The notes under the pieces were generated by a model. The model was not told the origin of the DNA. It was given only the letters and a program-made list of their open reading frames with translations, and made no database searches. A stretch of 64,000 nucleotides of DNA from Liolophura sinensis. Its lineage: Eukaryota > Mollusca > Polyplacophora > Chitonida > Chitonidae. Both the position numbers and the translations under genes were made by a program. Of the stretch, positions 24,501-31,722 are shown one piece after another (the stretch's first letter is position 1; each line of letters opens with the position of its first letter). The stretch spans positions 44,819,682 to 44,883,681 of the forward strand of contig NC_088300.1 of NCBI RefSeq assembly GCF_032854445.1. Direction: 5' to 3'.

Positions 24501-25265
24501 TTGGATGAGATAGTCTGCAGTAGTGTTCACAGGTGTCTAGATCCAGTCATGATGGAACCCAGTGTAAGTATTGTAGACATGCCTGCTACCTATAGTATGG
24601 GTCTCGGTATGTTGACTGGGCACAAAAAAACAGGCTGTTATTTGTTTAACACAATCTCATGAATGAAAAGATTGTGGTCAGTGTCATGGTTGGAGATAAC
24701 CTAGGTGCTTGAGTTAAACCACCAAACTTAGGCAAGTCACTGACAAACTTTTCTACATGTGATGCATACTGTATTGATGCAAGGAAGTGGTTTTCAACAA
24801 ACATAAGCAAATCGTCCCTTGAGCATAGTTGACTTCTTCTTTTTCGTAATGTGGTCCTTTGAATAAAAATAGCATGGAATCTGGAAAATATCCTGTCCAA
24901 GGCCTGGTACTAACTTGGAAGTACATCAAACATGGGGAGCAAGTCGTGGCCAAGTGATGAACACTCAATCACTAGGATGCAGGTTTCCCCTGGGTTCTGC
25001 CTGGTTTCCTCACCTTGTAATGCTGGCAGCCGTTGTATAAGTGAAATATTCTTGAGTATGGCGTACAACACCAATCAATCAAATTAAATCCCTAGGATGC
25101 ACAAAGTCTGGGTTCACACTGAGTGATCTGCAGTACTAGTGCACGTCCATGTATCATGCAGTATGTTGTATGCTTTATGTTGATTAATTTCGTCTTCCTA
25201 ACCCTATGTTTCACCTTGTGTTGTTGTGGTTGTAGGTGATAGACCTGATATGTGAGAGAGGCTGA
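3509..25265 (+). CDS. VPS51: VPS51, GARP/EARP tethering complex subunit, 20 coding exons
   Basis: Joined exons encode 789 residues (human VPS51 is about 780): 3509-3536, 9247-9551, 9969-10124, 11170-11243, 11504-11636, 12304-12392, 12933-13053, 13805-13908, 17113-17212, 17500-17600, 18377-18456, 19154-19296, 19731-19853, 20714-20818, 21108-21248, 21839-22062, 22494-22614, 23667-23779, 24485-24563, 25236-25265. Every intron is GT-AG and every junction keeps frame. Landmarks: [10 protein letters not shown] (25-34), the conserved Vps51 helix [20 protein letters not shown] (88-107) and [15 protein letters not shown] (112-126), [14 protein letters not shown] in exon 4, [16 protein letters not shown] in exon 12, [20 protein letters not shown] in exon 16, [14 protein letters not shown] in exon 17, and the C-terminus VIDLICERG. 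In animals VPS51 joins VPS52, VPS53 and VPS54 (GARP) or VPS50 (EARP) and tethers endosome-derived vesicles at the trans-Golgi or recycling endosomes. No coding lesion seen. The start of exon 2 and its link to exon 1 are the least certain parts. Confidence 0.97.
4525..5030 (+). repeat. Left arm of a degenerate inverted-repeat (fold-back) element
   Basis: The segment is full of variants of one motif, roughly AATCTCGACNAAATCTCGC, alternating with ATGACATTCA-like words. Its inner end (CTTCCAGTCTAGTTGGGGGC) matches the complement of the inner end of the arm at 6190-6430. Its outer end (AGAGACTCCAATGA) also matches the other arm's outer end. It looks like an old fold-back DNA element with subterminal repeats, but no transposase is visible. 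Confidence 0.6.
5323..5418 (+). mobile_element. SINE family A, 3' part
   Basis: Truncated copy of the tRNA-derived SINE described at 26093-26330. It has the CACCCACCATAATGCTGGCC block, the ATATTCTTGAGTACGG core and the AAAACACCAATGAAATGAA tail. Confidence 0.9.
6190..6430 (-). repeat. Right arm of the same inverted-repeat element
   Basis: On the minus strand this reads from GAGACTCCAACGATACTCAG, through several TCTCGACTAAATCTCGC-type words, to CTTCCAGTTTTGTCAGGGC. That is the same order as the left arm (4525-5030) but shorter. The arms are separated by about 1.2 kb that contains a SINE fragment. Confidence 0.6.
8177..8208 (+). repeat. CCTGT pentanucleotide microsatellite
   Basis: About six tandem copies of CTGTC inside VPS51 intron 1. 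Confidence 0.9.
9640..9845 (+). mobile_element. SINE family B, degraded copy
   Basis: It lies in VPS51 intron 2. It matches the family B body at 54586-54905: GGGTCGGGTCATATCAAAGA, TTGTTTGGCGCTCA, GTCAAGTCTGGTGTCTTCGG and GATACTTCAGTAGTGGCAG. The tRNA-like head is eroded. Confidence 0.8.
10513..10598 (+). repeat. Old dispersed repeat, copy 1 (VPS51 intron 3)
   Basis: Shares about 85 bp with 16897-16986 in intron 8, including CAAGCTTCATA, ACTGTGTAA and TTATTTCTCTACAC. The unit is of unknown type. Confidence 0.7.
11692..11980 (+). repeat. 59-bp minisatellite in VPS51 intron 5, about 5 copies
   Basis: The unit contains CACTGTATACCTGTATATAT, then ACATGTGTATGAGTGTCTTG and TCTAAGGCGAGGGTATATG. Starts at 11692, 11751, 11810, 11875 and 11934 give spacings of 59, 59, 65 and 59. 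The array begins about 55 bp after the exon 5 donor, whose intron side (GTGAGTGTC) loosely resembles the TGAGTGTC of the unit. Confidence 0.9.
12757..12815 (+). mobile_element. SINE family B remnant
   Basis: The GGGGGTGTCACGTCTGGTAT block and the following ATCTTCAGCGTGATGCTT match the family B middle section. Located in VPS51 intron 6. Confidence 0.6.
13398..13475 (+). mobile_element. SINE family B remnant
   Basis: GACTGGGTGGGTGTCAAGTC and CTGGTGTCTTCTGCATG match the family B middle section, followed by GAGGCAGCACTGTAAATA, also seen at 30700-30830. VPS51 intron 7. Confidence 0.6.
14398..14560 (-). mobile_element. SINE family A, 3' two thirds
   Basis: Minus-orientation copy. TTGATTGGTGTATTATGCC is the tail complement, followed by the AAGAATATTTCACTTATACG core complement and the AGGTTGCTGACAGACCTTCC section. 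Confidence 0.92.
16055..16185 (+). mobile_element. SINE family A, 3' half
   Basis: Contains GCCGCCGTCGTATAAGTGAA, ATATTCTTGAGTACGGC, AAAACACCAATC and a poly-A tail. Confidence 0.92.
16897..16986 (+). repeat. Old dispersed repeat, copy 2 (VPS51 intron 8)
   Basis: Pairs with 10513-10598. Shared words include CAAGCTTCATA, ACTGTGTAAATTATTTC and CTCTACACTCCATAG. Confidence 0.7.
17597..17730 (+). repeat. 32-bp minisatellite seeded at the VPS51 exon 10 donor
   Basis: The unit, CAG then GTAAAGTCAATCATTACTGG plus TGCCATAAC, begins exactly at the exon 10 splice donor. GT donors stand at 17601 (authentic), 17633 and 17665, with a decayed unit at about 17697 (CCAAGACAAGTC). Each intact unit repeats the last exon bases CCAG plus the GTAAAG donor. 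Confidence 0.93.
17861..18165 (+). repeat. 60-bp minisatellite in VPS51 intron 10, about 5 copies
   Basis: The unit contains TGCCTGACAAACCTCATGAC, TTGAAGCCATGGATGCTGG and ATTCCTCCATGCAACCTCA at exact 60-bp spacing. The copies are nearly identical, so the array is young. Because 60 is a multiple of three, several frames stay open on both strands. I treat these as artefacts of the repeat. Confidence 0.95.
18225..18376 (+). repeat. Duplicated acceptor region before VPS51 exon 11
   Basis: The stretch ending in the true acceptor (TTCCTGTTAACAG at 18364-18376) is preceded by a near copy at 18257-18300. That copy includes TTCCTGTTGACAG and the first 20 bases of exon 11. Two further partial units (ATTGATGTTGTATA near 18242 and 18331) flank them. 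Splicing at the decoy (18281) would read eight codons and meet TGA at 18306-18308. Confidence 0.88.
18451..18640 (+). repeat. 38-bp minisatellite seeded at the VPS51 exon 11 donor
   Basis: The unit is CTCAG, then GTAGGTATCCGTCAGATAGT, then GCAGAAATAGTCG. GTAGGT donors occur at 18457 (authentic), 18495, 18533, 18571 and 18609, exactly 38 bp apart. Each carries the exon-end word TCAG. Confidence 0.95.
20212..20610 (+). repeat. 33-bp minisatellite in VPS51 intron 13, about 12 copies
   Basis: The unit reads CATGTGCATGAAGAATGATT then GGCTTTCTGCAGA, with a few variants (CATACATATGGATG). Each unit has a pyrimidine-rich stretch ending in CTGCAG, CTGCAT or CTGCAA. The long open frames on both strands here come from the multiple-of-three period. 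A family A SINE tail (20612-20687) follows at once. Confidence 0.95.
20612..20687 (+). mobile_element. SINE family A, 3' end
   Basis: TATAAGTGAAATATTTCTGA core, then AAAACACCAGTC and a TAAA-type tail, directly abutting the 33-bp array. Confidence 0.85.
22888..23600 (+). repeat. 43-bp minisatellite in VPS51 intron 17, about 16 copies
   Basis: The unit is TTTTACCCTCGGTACTCCAG then TTTCCTCCACCCATTGTACAGTG, starting near 22891 with 43-bp steps. The consensus resembles an internal stretch of SINE family A (compare GGCACTCCAGTTTCCTCCAC on the minus strand at 48655-48700). The array therefore probably grew from a SINE fragment. No stop occurs in any forward frame, giving spurious open frames up to 284 codons. 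Confidence 0.95.
23934..24120 (+). mobile_element. SINE family A, lacks head
   Basis: B-box-like GCTGTGATTTCAAGTGC, GGCTTCCTCTCTGGCTG, GTATAAGTGAAATATTCTTG and a tail with AATAAATAAAT. VPS51 intron 18. Confidence 0.92.
24980..25085 (+). mobile_element. SINE family A, 3' half
   Basis: GGTTTCCCCTGGGTTCTGCC, GTATAAGTGAAATATTCTTG and ACACCAATCAATCAAAT. VPS51 intron 19. Confidence 0.9.
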
Positions 25266-26092
25266 AAGGGGAAGACTAACCAAACACACTTTCACAAAGA
25301 CGTCGGACTTGTACGATATTGCACACATGGGACAGTAGTATGTTAATAGTGATTTTGTCGGCCGCTTTGTGAAAGTGGCACCTGTGCTGTACCACTGAGG
25401 TACATGTACATCATACTGCAGTTCATCTGCTTGGTCCACCAGCAGCAGACCTTTGATGGCATCAGTCCAGTCCAGGCTCACAGTCCTTGAAACAGTGTAC
25501 AAAGGCGCTTCTCAAGAAATGCATGCAGACTGTCTTGCCACTCCTTAAAGCAAAGTCCGGTAAATTTGTGCAGGAAAATCACAAAGATAACGCCATTTTA
25601 CAGAATAGCCCTGATGGTGTTTTTGTCTGTGATGTTTTATCGGTCATTTTTATTTACATCCACCTGTTTGTATTACCAGAATCACCAAACACAAGACAGA
25701 GTGGTACATAAATTTACCACCCGATACCTTGACCTTACAAACATCAGACATAAAGCTTGAAAAATCATAGTATGTTAAATGTATTTTTGAACAGTGAGCT
25801 TACTCAAGACCTTTGTAAAATGTCACAAAAAAATTGTCAGTGTGGGACTAAGTTGTTTTGGGCTGAGTTGCTGTTTCTAAAAAAGTGCTAATCTAGTCTT
25901 AAAGCAATGAAATATACTACACGGGTCACATGTCATGAATGATGAAACAGGAAACATTTGTCAATGAACTCTTCACAGCAATCCATCCATCCATGTATTG
26001 GCTGTAAATGTTGTAAAAGATGTTAAAATGGTTGTTACCGGTTACTTATACCATTGCAACTGTCATGTAGTGTATGGGCTCAAATGTATTAT

Positions 26093-26330
26093 GGGGGTTT
26101 CCCTGGCTCAGTTGGTTAGCGCGCTAGCACAGCGTAATGACTCAGGAGCCTTTCACCAATGCGGTTGCTGTGAGTTCAAGCTCATGCTGGCTTCCTCTCC
26201 GGCAACCTGCAGATGGTCCTGGGTTTCCCGTGGGCCCTGCTCGGTTTCCTCCTACCATAATGCTGGCCGCCGTTGTATAAGTGAAATATTCTTGAGTACT
26301 GTGTAAAACACCAATCAAATAAATAAATGG
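26093..26330 (+). mobile_element. SINE family A, full-length tRNA-derived copy
   Basis: The best copy in the window. The tRNA-like head has an A-box (GGCTCAGTTGGTTAGCGCG) and a B-box-like TGTGAGTTCAAGC. The body has GCTGGCTTCCTCTCCGGCAA and CATAATGCTGGCCGCC, and the core is GAAATATTCTTGAGTAC. The tail has AAAACACCAATCAAATAAAT. The tail reads CACCAATCAA on the plus strand in every forward copy, so it is a fixed 3' end. Confidence 0.95.
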
Positions 26331-26604
26331 AAAATAATTCATCTCCACATAGGGTTTTGTACAGTTTGTGATTCGCCATATAAAGTGCATGTTGAGGATG
26401 TCTTGAGCTCACCTGCTGTGTATTAGCTGTTTTCATCAATACATGAAAGTTAATACAAACTCGCTCGTATTTAAAGTAAGTTAAAGTCAAGCAGTCAACA
26501 TGTATGAAGTAGAAGAGCATTGTTTATTACATATATATTAAGTTATTAAAATCTTCTCAAATATTGTAAGATTTGTACATATATTATTATGTAAACAGTA
26601 TGTC

Positions 26605-26610
26605 AATAAA
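26605..26610 (+). terminator. VPS51: Candidate VPS51 polyadenylation signal
   Basis: Canonical AATAAA in an AT-rich stretch about 1.3 kb after the stop codon. A minus-strand AATAAA (complement at 26522-26527) lies just upstream and could serve FDXACB1. Confidence 0.4.
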
Positions 26611-26924
26611 ACGTACATGTGTATGGTTGACGTATGACTGTCATTCTAAAGCCATTTCACTGTGATTGATAGTTTAACAATTGTCACTTTCAGCAGCCTG
26701 GAACTAGCAGGTCATGGCCACTGTAACTACTGCATGATGTACATTGTACATGTATCTTATGTCAGTGTGAAATTCATGTAAGGCGAAACCAAGCTTTGGA
26801 GCAAAACTTGCATATTACCTTCATGTATTAGTAGTGTCATTTTGACAATAATTCATGCTGAAAAGCGTTTTTCCACATTACATGAACTGTATCCCCTTCA
26901 GTCCCATTCACAATGAGCAAATTC

Positions 26925-27119
26925 AAGAGCCTTTGGATCAAACCAGGGGCAGGTCATACCAAAGACTTTGAAAATGGTACTTGTGGCGGCAAGGAAATAG
27001 GACTGGATGGCTGGTGTCAGTGTAATGTGGATGAGATGTCAGGTTAGGTGTCTTCGTCCTGATTCTTCACTGGCGACTAGTCTTGAACTAGTCTTGCCAC
27101 AAGAAGACACAGTACGTAC

Positions 27120-27162
<43 letters not shown>

Positions 27163-27245
27163 GCCATGTCATCATATGACTGAAAAATTGTTAAATATAA
27201 TATGCATAACCCAAAGCATACAAGCAGTACATACATACGTACATT
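26925..27245 (+). mobile_element. SINE family B carrying a TA/CA microsatellite
   Basis: GGTCATACCAAAGACTTTG, AGGTGTCTTCG and GCCACAAGAAGACACAGTA match family B. A TA then CA microsatellite at 27119-27163 follows, then GACTGAAAAATTGTTAAAT and CCCAAAGCATAC of the 3' end. The microsatellite probably arose from the short TATATA run present in other copies. Confidence 0.88.
27119..27163 (+). repeat. (TA)n(CA)n microsatellite
   Basis: About 12 TA followed by about 10 CA dinucleotides, inside a family B SINE between VPS51 and FDXACB1. Confidence 0.97.
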
Positions 27246-27430
27246 GAGCAATTTGTCATAATTTCTTTAAAATGGTGTGATATATGAAAATCATTTAATT
27301 CAGATCTAAATGTATATATATATGCATGCTATGAAATAGAGTTGTTCTACTAATTTTCATTTGATGAGTTAATACAACAAATTGCACTGTATCAATGCAG
27401 CTTCCACAAGACTTGCCCAGCTGTGTACTG

Positions 27431-30400
27431 TCACCTTAGCGTCACTGCCATCTGCTCTGCTACAGCCAAACGTATTATACTTTGTATCTGCCAGGAAGTT
27501 GAATAAGACAATGCTCGATCACATGACTGGAACGTCAATCTGTAACATCGGCTGACACGTCCAGTATCTTCATCCTTGTACCTGTCAATAAGAGTGACAT
27601 CCCAGATTGTCTCCCCTGACAAAACACGGATCACACAGAAATACAGCATCTCGTCAAACTCCACTCCTGGACATTCCCAGAAACTCATGTCATGACTGTA
27701 AGTCATGGGGTACAGACTGAAGGGTTTGAACGGGTGTGAGCACACTGCTGTTTTGGGGAACTGAGACGAAAAGCGACTATCGGAGGACCAGAGCATCCTC
27801 CGATCCACAATTCCACACACACAGCATAGAAGTTTGTCCAGAGAAAGTCTAAATGCCATGCCTAATTCACTGTCAACATCTTGAGCGTTATCATCTGCAG
27901 AAGGGAAGTACACTTTGCCGAACTCTGTAGTGCAGTTACCCTTCTCGATAAATATCCTGTGCGCCAAAGTCAATCCCAAAACACTGGCATTGCTTTTCTC
28001 TTTTTCATCGCAAATCCGCACAACAGTCTGATTGGTGTCAACTGGCTGACCGTTGATGCAAATTTCTTGGAGCACCGCCCGCAACTTGCTTGTCCATTCC
28101 TCAGTCTGATTACAACCAACCGGTGTCCTCCTCACTCTAAACACACCACTCATCTCCAGATAAACTGGCACAGCTTGGAACACACCTGGGCTATCTTTCC
28201 ACACAGGCCCACGAGTTACAAATAGTTCTGCTGAAGAGTTAACACTGTCCCTCAGCATAAACTTCAAAACGTCCAGAGTATGGTTTACTGTTGTAACTTC
28301 ACCGACAGTATCTCCATGGGCGATAACTCTGGTTGACCAATATTTAGTGAGCTTATCAGTCAGCTCTTCTGTAAGTGTATATAATGGATGGTCAGGTTCT
28401 GCCAGTAGATTTCTGAAACGGACAAGTTTACAGATGTCAACAATGAACAAGATGTTATTTCCTGATTTATGGGAGAATCAGGATGACAATGGGTTATCAT
28501 CTCTCGGCAATGTCAGATTAAGTTACACATGTACAGTGATCATTTATGCACAAATCAGAAAGGAAATCATACTATTGAATAAATGTTCCAGATCTGTAAA
28601 TAAAAGTGAACATTATGTTTAGAGAAAAAATACCTATTTGATGTCAAAAAAATATTGCCATAACAGTCAATAAAGAAATATATATATATATATATACACA
28701 GTATAAACTTCCACAACTTTCACCTTAGTAGAGATCCAACTCTTTTCCAATCTTGTTTTACTGCACACAGTAAACTGCAAGAATGATACGACCTACCTGT
28801 TTATCTTGTCCTGACAGTCGTGTGCTCTAGAAATGGCAGGCACATCCGAGATCTTTGGCACAGATATAGGAGCAGCCCGAGTGAACATGTGAGTGAGAGC
28901 TCCGTCTATGTGAAACCATTTGTCTTGACTCCTGCAACACAAAAAGGAAGAGCATATCTGTAAGACTAGGGTATGGTAATAAATTTATGAAACAACTGCT
29001 ATCTTAGGATAAACCTCTGAAAAGAAATTTCGAACACTTACTTATTCTAGAGTATGGCAGTGCCGAGGATTCAAAAATTGCTTATACAAACTAAACAAGA
29101 TGACATCATCAACGGGCACTGCAGTAGTGTATCTACTGGAGGAATCTATGTATGTATGTATGTACATATATGTCCTTCAATTTTCTGATCAACTGTATAT
29201 CTGATCAACACTTGCTGGATGTATTGCTGGAAAAACAAAGTATTCCAAAAACTGTGTACTGCATATGCAAATTAGGCAATGATGCCATCACAGATACTGC
29301 ACTACAGTGCAGTATATGTAGTTGGACGAATGGAGAACACTTATACAACATGTCAATGGCAGAGTGCAAGTATGTTATTTATTTATCTTTTAAGCCATCC
29401 TCAAGAACATTTCACCTATACAAGGTGGCCAGCAGGAACGCAACAGGGCCCGCAGAAAACCCATGAATATCTGCAGGTTGCTGGCAGACCTCTCCGAATA
29501 TGACCGGAGAGGAAGCCAGCATGAGTTAGACATGAACTCACATCGATTACAATGGTGGGAGGCTCCTGGGTCATTGCACCAGACAATTGCACCAGAAAAT
29601 TGTCCACAGAGCCCCCTGATACATTATACATATGTTAATGTTGCATCAAGTGCATCAAGTACAGCCCCTACCTGAAACCTGTGCACAAGTAGCCTGGGAA
29701 ATCTCCTGGATGAAATGGATGGATCTCTGAGAGAATGAGGCCAGCATTGGCTGCCATTGAAACCACCTGCCAGCTGTCCGGCCATGCACGCTGAGGCCTG
29801 TCTGCTGGTGTTCCACCTTGACCTTTGCACAAGGTCACCATAACATGACCTTGAGGAGCGAGAATATTGACTGCACTGTCAAAGAGAATCAAAACAAAGT
29901 TTGGTTAACATTGTATTTGAATGAATTCACTCACAATAATAAGAATTCATTAACTAAGGTGATTTGGCAAAAATTTGTTAATGTCATCGGACCTATCAGC
30001 TGATTTTGTACTTGACAACATACTTGATCGATTTCAGTTTTACTTGTATGACAGTTTCAACTTTACATCAATATTATCCAGATTTAATCCAATATTTGAC
30101 AAATGTTTACCAATACCGCAGTACCTCACCTGCGGAAGAAGTCATCCAGCAGTTTTCTGTTTTTCTTGTGGTTGGACTTGCCACCTGCGTGCGGGAAGTT
30201 AAAGATGATCCTCTGAAAGCTTTGTTTCCTGATTGCAGGGTAAGAGTTGAGGCGGCACCCATCTACATCTAACAATACTTGAACTCCTGAAACAAAACAC
30301 AAAAGCATCAAAGTATTTGTCTTGCTGATGAAGTTTAATTTCCAGACAACATCTTAACAGTACATCATGTATTGTTGTTTATGCTGCGAAATCAGTTTAT

Positions 30401-31103
30401 CATTTTCTTCCATTCAGCAATTCAACTGAGCTCATACCGATGTGTGTACATATGAAAAGACGACTTGTTTGTTTGCAGTCTTCATGTCACTTTCAGCACC
30501 ATTTCAGTCATTTGACGATGTCTTGTTGTTGCAGACTGGTTTTAATGTTAACATAAAGTGGCCAGGTGCCAGTTGTTCAAAAGTGTGTTAAAAGTTAAAT
30601 AAGACTTAACTTTTAACACCAGTCTTGTCCAAATACAGAACTAATGGGATTTTAGTTTTGCCTAAAAGCTAATACTGGGCTTACCTGCTAAACAGGGCCC
30701 TTGATAAGTCCATGTCAACCCAGTGACCCAATACTAAGACTGGCTATGATGTCATGTCTGGTATCTACTCTTAGCTAATGTCTTTGACATAGTGTTCTAG
30801 TGAGGCAGCACTATAAATAGAGTTTGTCAGTATTAGAACAAGCAGGTCCTACTGTGGTGTAATGATATGATAACAGCAATGTTAAACCAGAAGCAATGAA
30901 ACGAATCCTTTATTCACTTAAATACCTTGCTTGGCTAATCTCTCCCTGTTCAGTAAGGCATCCTTGTGTTTGAGGATTGACGATTCAGTCTCCAAGCTTG
31001 TGGTTGTAATATGTTGAGGAGAGTGGTATCTTAGTAACGACGTTGTTAAGGAGAAGTCCCCATCTCCCACAAGCAGGATATTTCCCTCCACCACTGAATC
31101 CAT
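27431..31103 (-). CDS. FDXACB1: FDXACB1-like: BMT5-like domain plus ferredoxin-fold anticodon-binding domain
   Basis: Five exons on the minus strand (31103-30926, 30286-30130, 29875-29672, 28931-28797, 28412-27431) join in frame with GT-AG introns to give 551 residues; the human protein is about 620. Residues 8-18 (NILLVGDGDFS) and IIFNFPHAGGKSNHKKNR (86-103) are hallmarks of the DUF2431/BMT5-like Rossmann domain, followed by CKGQGGTPADRPQRAWPDSW (128-147). After a variable middle, residues from about 460 (SLYPMTYSHDMSFW, FDEMLYFCVIRVLSGETIWD, then SRCYRLTFQSCDRALS) form the FDX-ACB fold known from phenylalanyl-tRNA synthetase. No synthetase catalytic core is present. DUF2431 relatives include the yeast 25S rRNA uridine methyltransferase Bmt5, so an RNA-modifying role is an inference. 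The start fits the human N-terminus closely. It converges with VPS51. Confidence 0.95.
28678..28697 (+). repeat. TA microsatellite
   Basis: About ten TA dinucleotides in FDXACB1 intron 4. Confidence 0.9.
29375..29595 (-). mobile_element. SINE family A, nearly full body
   Basis: Minus orientation within FDXACB1 intron 3. It has ATTTATTTATCTTTTAAGCC, the diverged core complement, AGGTTGCTGGCAGACCTCTC and GGAAGCCAGCATGAG. It ends in GAGGCTCCTGGGTCATTGC near the head. Confidence 0.9.
30585..30619. repeat. Perfect 14-bp hairpin
   Basis: GTGTTAAAAGTTAA (30585-30598), a 7-nt loop, then its exact complement (30606-30619), in FDXACB1 intron 1. It may be the centre of a small palindromic DNA element. 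Confidence 0.85.
30700..30830 (+). mobile_element. SINE family B remnant
   Basis: GATGTCATGTCTGGTATCT, AGTGTTCTAGTGAGGCAGCA and CTATAAATAGAG correspond to the family B middle section. FDXACB1 intron 1. Confidence 0.55.
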
Positions 31104-31638
31104 GTCAATTTATAGAGAACCTAGAACAAGACTATACAGATATAAAACCAGTATTATAAACAACCAGAGGAAAATGGTGACCACAACTCTATCACTGGCT
31201 ATTTCTCACGGCCCAACACAATATGAATGTGTTTATAGGTCTGACTTGACATGGGTGTAAAAACCCCTCAGACTACTGCTTCTGACAGATGTTTTGGGTA
31301 CATGAGTAGAATCATTAAAAATAACACCGGTCTACCGCTGTCTATGTTGTCAAAGTTACTGGCACATATTAAGGCAGAGACCTGGAGTCTATGTAGGCTG
31401 CAAAACTGATCCATCTATTTTTATCCTAAAAATGGAGTTGGAGTGACCTAAGTATTTTCGTGAGGAATTTTTTTTTCCTTTACGTTTTATGTTTTTACAT
31501 TTGACATCAGATTGTATGCTATGGGTTGGATTTACTTTTTTAATCACACTAAAAATGTTCTGAACGCTTGATTCACAAATAAATATGTTAATTACGCCTT
31601 GTTCATAAGAATGAGGTCAATGAATAGACAAAAACTGA

Positions 31639-31642
<4 letters not shown>

Positions 31643-31670
<28 letters not shown>

Positions 31671-31722
31671 GATTGGTGTTTTACGCCGTACTCAAGAATA
31701 TTTCACTTATACGACGGCGGCC
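31643..31722 (-). mobile_element. SINE family A, 3' end with long poly-T
   Basis: About 27 T, then GATTGGTGTTTTACGCCG, TACTCAAGAATATTTCACTT and ATACGACGGCGGCC. The sequence is close to consensus, so this is a young 5'-truncated insertion. Confidence 0.95.

Larger units (their letters stand above)
25266..26610 (+). other. VPS51: VPS51 3' untranslated region (approximate)
   Basis: After the stop at 25263-25265 there is no further coding signal. The first well-placed AATAAA outside a SINE tail is at 26605-26610. A complete family A SINE (26093-26330) would then sit inside the 3' UTR. The end is a guess from the signal alone. Confidence 0.4.

Noticed and set aside
26100-26170. Possible tRNA gene (A-box and B-box-like words)
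   Set aside because: The head continues into a SINE body and tail. No cloverleaf with a proper acceptor stem could be drawn.
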